Below, in pieces: positions 25,207 through 33,832 of a stretch of DNA of 64,000 bases. The notes under the pieces are model-generated. The model did not search any database and was not told the origin of the DNA. It saw only the letters and a program-made list of their open reading frames with translations. The DNA comes from Pseudomonadales bacterium (GTDB lineage: Bacteria; Pseudomonadota; Gammaproteobacteria; Pseudomonadales; Azotimanducaceae): contig JALZVT010000079.1 of assembly GCA_023300545.1 (NCBI GenBank), forward strand, positions 1-64,000, given 5' to 3'. The position numbers and the translations under genes are program-made. Position 1 is the stretch's first letter. The number at the start of each line of letters is the position of its first letter.

Positions 25207-26478
25207 ATGGCCCTTCAGCTATTTTCTTCCGTACCCGTGGTGAACACAAAGAGCAGGCGTTCTCACTGGTTCCCAGCCTCTTTGATTTGTATGTTCATTC
25301 TGGCGAGTGGTTGCGCGACTCTCCCTCGCAACGCGGCGCCCAACGATCCGGGCTCGAATCCCTCAGTTGTGGGTATGCCAGCTGACATTCGCTCTGTCGG
25401 GCTCGATCGAAGTGAAGCTTTGCAGAACGATTTTGCCGAGGCGTTGGTCGCGGGCGGTGTTGATGCTCAATGTGATTCTAATGCTGGCCAGCCGGTACTG
25501 TGCGTGTTGGTACTGTCAGGCGGTGGCGGACTGGGCGCCTATGGCGCAGGGGTTTTAAACGGTTGGTCGAAATCCGGTCAACGCCCTAAATTTAAGATCG
25601 TTACCGGCGTTAGTACCGGCGCACTGCTCGCACCGTTCGCCTTCTTAGGCTCCGAGTGGGATCCACAACTGGCCGCTGCATTTCTATCTATCGAATCCGA
25701 TGCTGACATTTTGCGCAAGCGCGGGTTGTTTGGAATTCTGCGCAATGACGCCGCCGCTGATACGACGCCGCTTTCTGAACATATCGCCAAGTTTATCAAC
25801 GCTGATGTTATTGAGGCCATTGCGGTTGAATTCAATAAAGGCCGTCGGCTGTATATCGGTACGACAAACATGGATACGCAGACGTTTACCGTTTGGAATT
25901 TAGGACGTATTGCGACAACAGGTGGTCCTGAGGCGCTGAAACTCATTCGACAATTGCTACTGGCGTCGGCATCAGTTCCGATTGCGATGCCTCCGGTGAT
26001 GTTGTCGGTTGAGATGGATGGCAAGCGTTATGATGAAATGCACGCTGACGGCGGCATTCAGGCTCAATTTTTTGTGCCTCTTGTAGCCATCGACCTACCG
26101 AAGGCGATTATGCAAGCGAATAAATCGGGTTTTCCATACAAACCTACGCCCCGAATGTTCATCATTCGAAATTCCAAGTTTCAGCCCCAAAGGGAAAGCG
26201 TTGACAGGAATTTGGTGAAGATTGCTACGCGGGCAGTTGAATCAATGGTGCAGTCGATGGGGCGCTCGGATCTAAATCAGATCTATGCCATAAGCCGGGC
26301 TCGCGGAACCGACTTCCACTATACGGAAGTGCCAGAAGATTTTACTTGGGAGTCACCGTCCAAGTTTGATGGCGCCGAAATGCAGCGACTGTATGACGTT
26401 GGTTATGAGCGCGCTTTAACGCCACAGTGCTGGTCATCAGAGCCGCCTGGGTTGTTCGCGAGAAACATCGAGAAGTGA
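25207..26478 (+). CDS. Patatin-like phospholipase lipoprotein
   Basis: 423 residues. A long basic leader and hydrophobic stretch end in a lipobox (ASGC, about residue 36). The patatin core follows: oxyanion loop SGGGGLGAYGAGVL, nucleophile elbow GVSTGAL, and the catalytic Asp in DGGIQAQFF. It would hydrolyse lipid acyl chains as a Ser-Asp dyad enzyme, anchored at the outer or inner membrane. TAAGGAGG precedes the ATG. It is followed by a SYLF lipoprotein and a small beta-barrel, suggesting an envelope-lipid cluster. The 296-bp gap upstream holds no other gene that I can see. Confidence 0.88.
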   Translation: MALQLFSSVPVVNTKSRRSHWFPASLICMFILASGCATLPRNAAPNDPGSNPSVVGMPADIRSVGLDRSEALQNDFAEALVAGGVDAQCDSNAGQPVLCVLVLSGGGGLGAYGAGVLNGWSKSGQRPKFKIVTGVSTGALLAPFAFLGSEWDPQLAAAFLSIESDADILRKRGLFGILRNDAAADTTPLSEHIAKFINADVIEAIAVEFNKGRRLYIGTTNMDTQTFTVWNLGRIATTGGPEALKLIRQLLLASASVPIAMPPVMLSVEMDGKRYDEMHADGGIQAQFFVPLVAIDLPKAIMQANKSGFPYKPTPRMFIIRNSKFQPQRESVDRNLVKIATRAVESMVQSMGRSDLNQIYAISRARGTDFHYTEVPEDFTWESPSKFDGAEMQRLYDVGYERALTPQCWSSEPPGLFARNIEK

Positions 26479-26534
26479 TTTGTCGGTGGGGTTTAGTTGC
26501 TAACGGCTTTTATTTTTTGAAGGAGTGATAGAGC

Positions 26535-27113
26535 ATGTTTCGGAGTAGTTTGGGTGTGGTAATGGGTGTGGTTACTCTGCTTAGCCTTTCTGGTTGCGCC
26601 GGTCAGCCAGGTAGTGCAGCGCGTGAAAGCAGTGTGGCTAATCTGGAGGCGCACGCTCGAACCTCATTTGCGGAGCTCATTGAGTCTAATGATGGCGCTA
26701 AGCTCCTTGCAGAAGACGCGGTCGGTGTTTTGGTTTTCCCTAAAATCTTGAAGGCAGGGCTCACATTTGGCGGCCAGTACGGCGAAGGCGTCTTGCTAAA
26801 AAATGATGAGGTTGCGGGTTACTTCAACAGCGTTTCTGCGTCTTTCGGTTTGCAGGCCGGCGTGCAAACCTTTGGTTATGCGCTGATTCTGACAAACGAC
26901 AAAGCGCTCACCTACATTCAAGAGGCATCGGGATGGGAAATAGGCCTTGGGCCAAGTCTCGTTATTGCCGATCGTGGCATTGGCAAGAGCCTCACTAGCA
27001 CAACTGTTCGTTCGGATATTTACGCATTCGTTTTTGATCAGAAGGGCCTTATGGCAGGCAGCGGGCTTCATGGCACTAAAGTGACGCCTATCTTTCGAGA
27101 CGAAGTTAAGTAG
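26535..27113 (+). CDS. SYLF (YSC84-like) domain lipoprotein
   Basis: 192 residues: lipobox LSLSGC at about residue 21, then AVGVLVFPKILKAGLTFGGQ, GEGVLLKNDEVAGYFNSVSA and a C-terminal YAFVFDQKGLMAGSGLHGTK. This is the complete SYLF lipid-binding fold, clearer than in the paralogue at 10971. GAAGGAG precedes the ATG. It lies between the patatin and a beta-barrel gene, so a role in envelope lipids is likely but inferred. Confidence 0.87.
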   Translation: MFRSSLGVVMGVVTLLSLSGCAGQPGSAARESSVANLEAHARTSFAELIESNDGAKLLAEDAVGVLVFPKILKAGLTFGGQYGEGVLLKNDEVAGYFNSVSASFGLQAGVQTFGYALILTNDKALTYIQEASGWEIGLGPSLVIADRGIGKSLTSTTVRSDIYAFVFDQKGLMAGSGLHGTKVTPIFRDEVK

Positions 27114-27150
27114 CGACCTTTCAGGCGGCTTTGGTAAGAAGTAAAAAATT

Positions 27151-27654
27151 ATGCGAATTGAGAATAGTTCAGCGCTGATAGCCACCATGTTGGTGCTGCT
27201 TGTCTCCTTGGCCACCACAACGGCGAATGCGGAAGAGCGCCATCATGAGGGGGCGTTCAATCCCGAGCATAGACATCATCTCTCGGTGTTTCTCGGTGAT
27301 ACCCGTTTGCTGGTCGATGGTGAAAGCGATGAAGATGCGTTTACGGTCGGTCTCGATTACGAATACCGGCTGTCCAAGCTTTTAGGCGTCGGGTTTGTCG
27401 CAGAATATGCCGTAGATCCATTGGAGGCGACTTCGTTTCTCGGTGCGCTCGATGTGCACGTTTACAAGGGTTTTGTGGTTCAGCTAGGTCTTGGTGTCGA
27501 GTTCATAGAGAACACCACTAACGAGCTTGGGCGCGTGGGTATGCTGTATGAGTTTGAATTCGAAGAGTTCACGCTATCTCCCCAGCTGCACTATGACGTG
27601 ACGAGTGCTGAGGATTCAGTAGTGTTTGGAATTGCCATCGGTAAAAATTTCTAG
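27151..27654 (+). CDS. Small outer-membrane beta-barrel protein, unknown
   Basis: 167 residues with a signal peptide (about 1-27, ending ANA) and a His-rich start (ERHHEG, EHRHH). Alternating strands follow, ending in the C-terminal Phe typical of barrel proteins (VVFGIAIGKNF). Length suggests about eight strands. The His cluster may bind metal. It has no named family that I recognise. It is third in the patatin-SYLF run. Confidence 0.65.
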   Translation: MRIENSSALIATMLVLLVSLATTTANAEERHHEGAFNPEHRHHLSVFLGDTRLLVDGESDEDAFTVGLDYEYRLSKLLGVGFVAEYAVDPLEATSFLGALDVHVYKGFVVQLGLGVEFIENTTNELGRVGMLYEFEFEEFTLSPQLHYDVTSAEDSVVFGIAIGKNF

Positions 27655-27676
27655 GCGGGGTTATACCCAGAAGGCG

Positions 27677-27692
27677 TGGCACTAAAATTGCA
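27677..27692 (+). promoter_or_regulatory. Sigma-54 (-24/-12) promoter for ECF sigma gene
   Basis: TGGCAC-TAAAA-TTGCA: both boxes match the sigma-54 consensus with exact spacing. Predicted start of transcription is near 27704, leaving a leader of about 86 bases before the sigma-factor ATG. Confidence 0.8.
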
Positions 27693-27789
27693 ACGTACTG
27701 GGTGTGTCGGAGTGGTTAGCCCTGCTTTGGCTTGCCGCTACTGCGTCATTTAGACGAGGAATGTGCGGTTTGATGGACAGGATCAAGCC

Positions 27790-28344
27790 ATGAGTAACCC
27801 AGCCCACACATTGGAGTTAGAGAACGAGGAACTCTCAATTGAGGAACTCTCACTAGAGGGGCTCTACCTCAGCTACCGAGTTCGTTTGCTCTCAGTGATT
27901 GGTCGTTACATTCGTTGTCCCAACGAGCGTGAAGATGTTTTACATGACATGTTCTTGCGGCTGCATCGAACACTGCCTGATTTTAGGGGCGACGCAGCGC
28001 TTTACACGTGGCTGTATCGGATTGCTGTTAACACTTCGCTGAACCACATTCGCAAGCCCAGCTATCGTGGGGTGTTGTTGAATGACAGTCAGTCAGAAAA
28101 ATCTCCTGATGTGCTCTGCAACAACGGACCAGAAAGTCTGGCGATTGCCGAAGAATCCGCCGAGCAGTTGGTGGAAGTCATGTCCGGTTTAGAGTGGAGT
28201 AATAAAGACGCCTTTCTACTTTACAGTCAGTCAGGCCTGTCTTATGAAAGCATCGCCATGCTGTTGCATTGTCCAGTGGGAACCGTGCGATCACGAATCG
28301 CTCGCACTCGTAAGAACCTGCGGCGTTGTGTAGAAAATTCGTGA
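27790..28344 (+). CDS. ECF-type sigma-70 family RNA polymerase sigma factor
   Basis: 184 residues from MSNPAHTLELENEE. Region 2 (LLSVIGRYIRCPNEREDVLHD, FRGDAALYTWLYRIAVN) and region 4 (FLLYSQSGLSYESIAML and CPVGTVRSRIARTRKNL) are both present. The N-terminus has a Glu-rich repeat (ELENEELSIEELSLEGL). No anti-sigma gene follows; the next gene is convergent. A sigma-54 promoter lies upstream, so this alternative sigma factor may be under control of an enhancer-binding protein. Confidence 0.88.
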   Translation: MSNPAHTLELENEELSIEELSLEGLYLSYRVRLLSVIGRYIRCPNEREDVLHDMFLRLHRTLPDFRGDAALYTWLYRIAVNTSLNHIRKPSYRGVLLNDSQSEKSPDVLCNNGPESLAIAEESAEQLVEVMSGLEWSNKDAFLLYSQSGLSYESIAMLLHCPVGTVRSRIARTRKNLRRCVENS

Positions 28345-28392
28345 GTTTTACGAGTGCCCGGGCCGCTGCGTTGAGGCTAGATTCGTGCTGCC

Positions 28393-29622
28393 CTAGCTGG
28401 TCGCGCGTTCAGTGATGACATCCATCAATGGCCACATGATGGGGTCTAGTGCCGCTGAAGCGGGTTGTTTGCTCGAACCAAATCTTGCCACGACCAATTT
28501 ATTTGTTGGGTCGATATATAGCACTTGGCCATGTGCGCCACGGGCAACGGCGCAGATGCGTTCATCGACGTGACGAAACCACCACTGCGAACGATAAGAC
28601 CAGTCCTTTAGCTGAGTGAGTCCGGCACGCGCAAATTTGTCCTGATCGCCGCCCGCTAAAATTGTGCTGGCTACACCAGGAGGGAGTATCTGCTTGCCTT
28701 CTAGTTTGCCGCCGAGTCGCACCAGCTCCCCAAACCTGAGTAAATCGCGCAGTGTGGTACTGCAGGTTGTTTCGCTACCGGCACTATCGACCATATAGTA
28801 AGCGTCTCGTTGCGCGCCGATGTGTTGCCAGATTAATTCAGATAGCAGGGTGCTGAGAGCTTTGTTACTGGCACGTCGCACGAGCCAGCCAAGGACAAAG
28901 ATGTTTGGCTCTCTATAGGCGAATGCAACTCCGTGAGGCCCTGCTGCTTTGATGCGTGGCAGCACGTCGGAAATTGCTTCGGGAGTGACGCCGGGTGGTG
29001 GTGGCGCCATTCCCATGGCGCGGACAAAAGACCAGATTTCAGAGTTCGGGTCTGAGTAATCTTCGTGAAACTCCATGCTGATTTGCATGTCCATAACCTG
29101 ACGAACAGTGGCATCGGCCCAGGCGGAGTCGGCTAGTTCGGGTATCCAATCAGTGACTGGTGCGTCTTGCTGCAAAACTCCTTCGCTAATAAGGCACTCA
29201 GCGACAGTTCCGACCAGTGATTTATTCGCCGATTGCAACAGGTGCGGTTTGTCTGCGCTGCTGGCTCCGAAGTAAGACTCGTGAATCAGTCCGCCGTCGT
29301 ACATCACTGCTAGTCCGTCGGTATGTGAGTCAGCGAGAACCGCATCCCAAGTGTCTGTTACGCCGTCAGTGCTGCGAATCGTGGCACCTGCGATATCTAG
29401 AGGTTGCCCCCAATTTAGGGGTTGTGCGCCTCCGGGGCCGCGCCACACTGACTTGGTGGGAACTAGTTGCTCTATGTTTGAGAAGCTCCAGCGTAGCTGC
29501 GGCCAACCGTAGTAGGAGCCGTCGCTAAATCGAACGATGTCACCGGGAGCTGGTGGAAACCCGCGCATCCACTGGTTGGGGTCTTCACTCGTCTTATGGG
29601 TTATCGGGTTATTGTCGTCCAT
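28393..29622 (-). CDS. Beta-lactamase-fold serine hydrolase (class C/esterase type)
   Basis: 409 residues from MDDNNPITHK, with GGAG upstream. SxxK motif in LQSANKSLVGT near residue 135, a Tyr motif FAYREPN where YxN is expected, and a final GAHGQ. No signal peptide, so it is probably cytoplasmic, like the 6-aminohexanoate-dimer hydrolase/EstB group rather than a penicillin-binding protein. The substrate is unknown. It is divergent from the M28-like/SDR pair with only 60 bases between, so the two units may share control. Confidence 0.82.
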   Translation of the reverse strand: MDDNNPITHKTSEDPNQWMRGFPPAPGDIVRFSDGSYYGWPQLRWSFSNIEQLVPTKSVWRGPGGAQPLNWGQPLDIAGATIRSTDGVTDTWDAVLADSHTDGLAVMYDGGLIHESYFGASSADKPHLLQSANKSLVGTVAECLISEGVLQQDAPVTDWIPELADSAWADATVRQVMDMQISMEFHEDYSDPNSEIWSFVRAMGMAPPPPGVTPEAISDVLPRIKAAGPHGVAFAYREPNIFVLGWLVRRASNKALSTLLSELIWQHIGAQRDAYYMVDSAGSETTCSTTLRDLLRFGELVRLGGKLEGKQILPPGVASTILAGGDQDKFARAGLTQLKDWSYRSQWWFRHVDERICAVARGAHGQVLYIDPTNKLVVARFGSSKQPASAALDPIMWPLMDVITERATS

Positions 29623-29682
29623 GCTTTCGGCGAAACTCCTTTCGGTTAGACTTGATTGTTGCAAACACTCAGAGAACAAGTG

Positions 29683-31095
29683 ATGTCGAAACAACCGTCG
29701 TTTAAGCGTGCACGCCCTTCTGCTGTTGGTCAATCAACCCTGTTTGGATGGGTTAAAGAGCTTGTTGAACTCACTGAAACCTTCCCTGAATTTCGCAGGC
29801 TAGGGACAGCTGGTGACGCAGCGGGTCGGCAGTGGATCCTGAAAACGCTTGCAGGCCTGGGTATAGAAGACGTTACCGAGCAAACCTATCCAGTCACCGT
29901 TCGACATTATCGCGAATGGCAATTAACGGTTGGCGATGCCGAGGTTGAGTGCTTCTTTATGAATGGGGCTGAGTTTACTGGGGTTGAGGGTGTTGAGGGT
30001 GAGCTGGTTTATGTGGGCAGCAAGATCGATCCTAGCCTAGATTTGACCGGCAAGATTGTGCTGTTTGACTTGAAAAGCGGCCCTGCCATGAAAGGAGCAG
30101 CATTCGAAAGCGTTGCCGAATACGTCCATGACCCAGATGGGGTGCTGGTCAATTCCACGGTTGGCGGCACAGGCGGACCAGCACCATCAAACTTTCCTGC
30201 ACCTTATTATGAGGCTGCGCGCTTAGGTGCTGTGGGCTTTGTCGCTGTGTTCGCTGGGCGTCCAGCCGACGTTGATTCCTTTTTTGCTGATCCCACCGGT
30301 ATGGTGCAAACAAAAATCCCCGGCTTGTTTTTGAAGGGTTCGGTGGGTGCTGCGCTGCTTGAAAAACTGAAATCAGGTGCAAACGCGCTGCGCGGGCGCA
30401 TTCGGTTGCTTGGCGAGGCGCTGGAGTCGACTAGTGGCAACATCGTGGCCCGCATACCTGGCCAAAAGCCAGATGCCATGCTTGTGAATACCCACCACGA
30501 TGCGGGGTGGTCGGGAGCAGTACAGGACGCCTCGGGCGTCGCGGTTGTAATGGGGTTGGCCGCTTTCTACAGTCGATTTCCTTCTAACTACATCCAGAAA
30601 GATCTGTATTTTGTGTTTAATGGCTGTCACTACACTTGGAACTACCCCTTTGGAGCCAATAAATTTGCTGAAATGAACCCAGAGGTAATGGAGCGTCTGG
30701 TACTTTGTTTTGGGGTAGAGCATATCGGTAAGCGCTTCATCGGCGTTGATGGCGAGATGGTTGATACAGGAGAAGTGGAGCCACGATTTTTGTGGGCACC
30801 GCGCAATCGAATGCTGTTTGATGCAGCTGTTGGCGCGTTGCAAAAAAATGACCTGCGCTCTACGGCGATTACCAAAGCGGGAGCGATACCACTCTACGGC
30901 GAGACCCAAAGTTACTTTCTACAGGGCATTCCGTGCTTTTCGATAATGTCTATGCCCGAATATCTGTTTTTTGCTGAAGACACTCTGGACAAAGTTGCTG
31001 AAGATCAATTGGAGCCGGTTATGAGCACCGTGCTAGATATTATGGATGCGGCCATGTATATGCCAAAGACATGGATTACGCAGATTGACAAATAA
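29683..31095 (+). CDS. M28-like peptidase-fold protein with degenerate zinc site
   Basis: 470 residues from MSKQPSFKRAR. The fold of M28 aminopeptidases is clear, with a PA-like insert (about 95-250). The first metal residues are present (NTHHDAGWSG and QDASGVAVVMGLA). The catalytic EE position reads FNGCHYTWNYPFG, and the last zinc His, usually in yHt..Dt, reads LFFAEDTLDKV. So at least two canonical catalytic or metal residues are lost. It could be a non-peptidase hydrolase or a binding protein. It precedes an SDR by seven bases, suggesting a joint pathway. Confidence 0.75.
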   Translation: MSKQPSFKRARPSAVGQSTLFGWVKELVELTETFPEFRRLGTAGDAAGRQWILKTLAGLGIEDVTEQTYPVTVRHYREWQLTVGDAEVECFFMNGAEFTGVEGVEGELVYVGSKIDPSLDLTGKIVLFDLKSGPAMKGAAFESVAEYVHDPDGVLVNSTVGGTGGPAPSNFPAPYYEAARLGAVGFVAVFAGRPADVDSFFADPTGMVQTKIPGLFLKGSVGAALLEKLKSGANALRGRIRLLGEALESTSGNIVARIPGQKPDAMLVNTHHDAGWSGAVQDASGVAVVMGLAAFYSRFPSNYIQKDLYFVFNGCHYTWNYPFGANKFAEMNPEVMERLVLCFGVEHIGKRFIGVDGEMVDTGEVEPRFLWAPRNRMLFDAAVGALQKNDLRSTAITKAGAIPLYGETQSYFLQGIPCFSIMSMPEYLFFAEDTLDKVAEDQLEPVMSTVLDIMDAAMYMPKTWITQIDK

Positions 31096-31102
31096 AGGAA
31101 AC

Positions 31103-32110
31103 ATGACAATGACCACTGACGAATTACGTTATGACGGACAGGTTGCCCTGATTACTGGTGCAGGGCGCGGCCTTGGTCGGGAGCATGCTTTATTGCTTGC
31201 TTCTCGCGGTTGCAAAATTATCGTCAATGACCCTGGCAGTGCCTATGATGGTTCTGGCAATGCCCAGCATCATGTGGCTGACGAGGTGGTTGAAGAGATC
31301 AGGCAGGCTGGTGGGGAAGCTCATGCGAATTATGACTCCGTTGAAGACGGCGAGTCGGTTGTTCAAGCGGGCATAGATGCTTATGGCCGGATTGATATTG
31401 TTATCAACAACGCCGGCATTATTACGCCTGAAACCTGGAGCGAGCTAACGCTTGAGTCCTGGCGAAAAACCATCGACGTTAATCTAACCGGGGTCTTTTC
31501 GGTGATGAAAGCGGCTTGGCCGATCTTGGTTGAACAACGCTATGGTCGCTGCGTTGTTACCGCATCACCGGCTATCTATGGAGCAGGAGTGGCGGCCTAC
31601 GCAGCCAGCAAGGCGGGTGTGATTGGGCTTGCCAACTCACTGCAGTTCGAAGCCAGAAAGCTGAAGCTCGATATCAAGTGCAATGTGATTGTGCCCCAGG
31701 CCAATACGCGCATGGTGCAAGAGCTGAATTCCAACATCTCAGCGAGCCGCGTCGCAAAAGGCAAGTCTGAGCTGAAGAGCGCACCTGCAGAGATACTTGA
31801 AAGAATGGGGCCGGAAAAAGTGTCTGCGATGGTGGCGTGGTTGGTTCACTCCCAGTGTCAGGCTGAGGCAAAAGTGTTTGAGGCAGGTGCTGGGTATTTT
31901 GCGCAGATCAATTGGGCACGGTCAGCGCCGCTTTTCGCAACGGAAAAAGACGGCGTGGTTGGCGCTCCGCTGCCGGAACACATCCGCGATGGGCAAGATA
32001 CGCTGCATGATTATGCGAGTGGCGATATGCCGAGGTCAGGCGATGGTGCTATGGGCTCGCCCAATGCGCTAGAGCGAGTTTTTGGCCACCTGAAGCAGGA
32101 CCAGGGTTAA
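31103..32110 (+). CDS. Short-chain dehydrogenase/reductase (MFE-2-like)
   Basis: 335 residues from the ATG after AAAGGAAAC. NAD(P) site ITGAGRGLGREHALLLA, NNAG in VINNAGII, and the catalytic Ser-Tyr-Lys in VTASPAIYGAGVAAYAASKAG. The insert NDPGSAYDGSGN after beta-2 and the extra C-terminal about 80 residues resemble the hydroxyacyl-CoA dehydrogenase part of peroxisomal multifunctional enzyme 2. A 3-hydroxyacyl-CoA or similar substrate is thus possible. It follows the M28-like gene and overlaps the convergent DUF3127 gene by four bases. Confidence 0.88.
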   Translation: MTMTTDELRYDGQVALITGAGRGLGREHALLLASRGCKIIVNDPGSAYDGSGNAQHHVADEVVEEIRQAGGEAHANYDSVEDGESVVQAGIDAYGRIDIVINNAGIITPETWSELTLESWRKTIDVNLTGVFSVMKAAWPILVEQRYGRCVVTASPAIYGAGVAAYAASKAGVIGLANSLQFEARKLKLDIKCNVIVPQANTRMVQELNSNISASRVAKGKSELKSAPAEILERMGPEKVSAMVAWLVHSQCQAEAKVFEAGAGYFAQINWARSAPLFATEKDGVVGAPLPEHIRDGQDTLHDYASGDMPRSGDGAMGSPNALERVFGHLKQDQG

Positions 32111-32478
32111 AAAGGAATATCGTCGTCAAAGTCATCGAGGGCGGCGACGGGCGCGCTAACGGGAGCAGCGGCTTCAGCTGCCGCTCTTTCTTGGGTATCG
32201 CCGGATTGGGCATCAGCGCGTCCGATGCGCCAGGCATTTAGATTGGTGAAGTATTTGTCGTTCCACTCTCGACCACGCAGATCAAAATCAACGCTGATCT
32301 GGTCGCCTTCTGCATAGTCGTCCACCAGCGCACACTTGTCTTGGGTGAGCTGAAATTTAACCATTTGGGGGAATTTCTCGTCCGCTACTTCTATTACAAA
32401 ATCGCGTACTGAAAAAGAGGCTGACTTCTGTTCGGTGTCAAATATTTTGTGCAGTCGACCGGTTGCTTTGTATGCCAT
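32107..32478 (-). CDS. DUF3127 protein with SSB-type acidic C-terminal tip
   Basis: 123 residues from MAYKATGRLHK. A DUF3127 (OB-fold, SSB-like) domain (KSASFSVRDFVIEV, FQLTQDKCALVDDYAEGDQI, FDLRGREWNDKYFTNLNAWRI) is followed by an Ala-rich linker and ends in DDFDDDIPF. That tail is the same as the protein-docking tip of bacterial SSB. DUF3127 proteins are mostly seen in Bacteroidetes; their function is unknown. It suggests a single-stranded DNA protein that recruits SSB partners. The upstream gap to 32699 contains nothing else that I recognise. Confidence 0.8.
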   Translation of the reverse strand: MAYKATGRLHKIFDTEQKSASFSVRDFVIEVADEKFPQMVKFQLTQDKCALVDDYAEGDQISVDFDLRGREWNDKYFTNLNAWRIGRADAQSGDTQERAAAEAAAPVSAPVAALDDFDDDIPF

Positions 32479-32698
32479 TGCTTTCCCAAGGATGTGATGG
32501 AGTGAATGAGTTACTCGCGCGCACATTACTGTAGTCGGGCCGCCTTGCAAAGGTCACTTGGGGTGTGACGAGTACCTATGCGCGAACTTCGGCCCTTCAT
32601 GAGATGATGCTTTGGTCCTTGACCTGTGCCTTGTCCCCGTAGGGGTCTATTCAGACACTGGTAAAGGAGTATCTATTAGTAAAGTTGGAATCGTGGTT

Positions 32699-33103
32699 AT
32701 GAGAATCAGTAGAAGAAGAGTAGCTAAAGCGTTGAGTATGCTTGTATTGGTAAGTGAGGGTGCACAGGCTGTCGCGGTAGACAACGATTGCGAACGGCCC
32801 TTTACCCTAGACGAGGCGGTGACCATCTCCCAGTCTTTCCAGGGTCCGACAGACCTTGTGCAGTGTAAACGCGATCTCGGTGGCAGAGTAACGGACAACA
32901 CGGAGCTTGCGGCCGCTGAGATTATGGGCATGTTGGGCATCTACACGGTGTCCTGTGGTCGACCGGCTGGCGCGACCAACGTTACCCAGGTAATAGAACA
33001 CATTGTTTCCGAGGCCGTTGCTGACGGTGGCGATCGAACCAAGACCAGTTTGCGAGAAGTGATTGCCGTTAGGGTCTATGAATGTGTCGCTGAAGACCGT
33101 TAA
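32699..33103 (+). CDS. Small exported protein of unknown function
   Basis: 134 residues from MRISRRRVAKAL. Likely signal peptide (about 1-26, ending AQAVA). The mature part has four Cys (NDCERPF, VQCKRDLGG, VSCGRPAG, YECVAEDR), enough for two periplasmic disulfides. No family recognised. It lies between the DUF3127 gene and cyanase with no shared promoter evident. Confidence 0.5.
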   Translation: MRISRRRVAKALSMLVLVSEGAQAVAVDNDCERPFTLDEAVTISQSFQGPTDLVQCKRDLGGRVTDNTELAAAEIMGMLGIYTVSCGRPAGATNVTQVIEHIVSEAVADGGDRTKTSLREVIAVRVYECVAEDR

Positions 33104-33249
33104 GCGTTTTGGCCATCAGTGAGCCGTTGTGGCGCGTAGATCTTCCGCAGCAGGATGCGTCGCACTAAACTTGCCCAGATCTTTCCCAGATCTTGCCATG
33201 GCGTTCCCCACGTACGGCTGCAGCCCAGTTCTATTGGTGCTGTTAGCGC

Positions 33250-33265
33250 TGGCACATCACTTGCA
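33250..33265 (+). promoter_or_regulatory. Sigma-54 (-24/-12) promoter for cyanase
   Basis: TGGCAC-ATCAC-TTGCA matches both sigma-54 boxes with exact spacing. Predicted start is near 33277, about 66 bases before the cynS ATG. Nitrogen-scavenging genes are classic NtrC/sigma-54 targets. Confidence 0.85.
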
Positions 33266-33342
33266 TTGTTCCTGTCACACCGTCTTCGGGCCGACAGACA
33301 ACATTGCGGTTGCTCTGCGGCTCCATTAAGGAGCAATTCAAG

Positions 33343-33783
33343 ATGACTAAAGAAGAATCCATTGAAGCGATAGTGCTGGCAAAAAGAGCCAAGAATCTGA
33401 CCTGGAGCGAGATCGCAGAAGTGTTGGATAAAGGAACCGTGTGGGTGACCTCAGCGTGCCTGGGTATGAACAGCATGCCGCAACCAATCGCAGAAAAGCT
33501 GTGCACCTTGCTTGAACTCCCGTCATCAGCCATTGCGGCACTGGCTGAGTTCCCGACAAAAAGTTGGGAGGCGAGTGTGCCGCAAGATCCACTGATCTAT
33601 CGCCTTTATGAAATTGTCGGGGTTTATGGGGAGACTCTAAAAGAAGTTATTCAAGAGGAGTTTGGTGACGGCATCATGAGCGCCATCGATTTTAGTATGG
33701 ATGTGGCTAGAGAGGAAAATCCGAAGGGAGATCGGGTAAAGGTAACCATGAGCGGAAAGTTCCTACCTTACTCAACCTGGTAG
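33343..33783 (+). CDS. cynS: Cyanate hydratase (cyanase)
   Basis: 146 residues from MTKEESIEAIV with AAGGAG upstream. N-terminal helix-turn-helix-like domain (LTWSEIAEVL) and C-terminal catalytic domain with R87, E90 and S113, at the same 3- and 23-residue spacing as R96/E99/S122 of the E. coli enzyme. It decomposes cyanate with bicarbonate to ammonia and CO2 as a decamer in the cytoplasm. No carbonic anhydrase or cyanate transporter is adjacent. It is convergent with the PP2C-kinase/FNT operon, and both have sigma-54 promoters. Confidence 0.93.
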   Translation: MTKEESIEAIVLAKRAKNLTWSEIAEVLDKGTVWVTSACLGMNSMPQPIAEKLCTLLELPSSAIAALAEFPTKSWEASVPQDPLIYRLYEIVGVYGETLKEVIQEEFGDGIMSAIDFSMDVAREENPKGDRVKVTMSGKFLPYSTW

Positions 33784-33795
33784 GACCTATCAGCG

Positions 33796-33832
33796 AGCCA
33801 GTAGTATTGGTCTTAGATTAGTGCTGCTGGCT
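33796..33832. other. Inverted repeat between cyanase and kinase genes
   Basis: AGCCAGTAG pairs with CTGCTGGCT over 9 bp (one G-T) across a 19-base loop at the convergent 3' ends. There is no T-run, so a two-way terminator is only possible. Confidence 0.35.

Noticed and set aside
33304-33342. Earlier start for cyanase
   Set aside because: The AAGGAG and alignment with the E. coli enzyme place the start at 33343.
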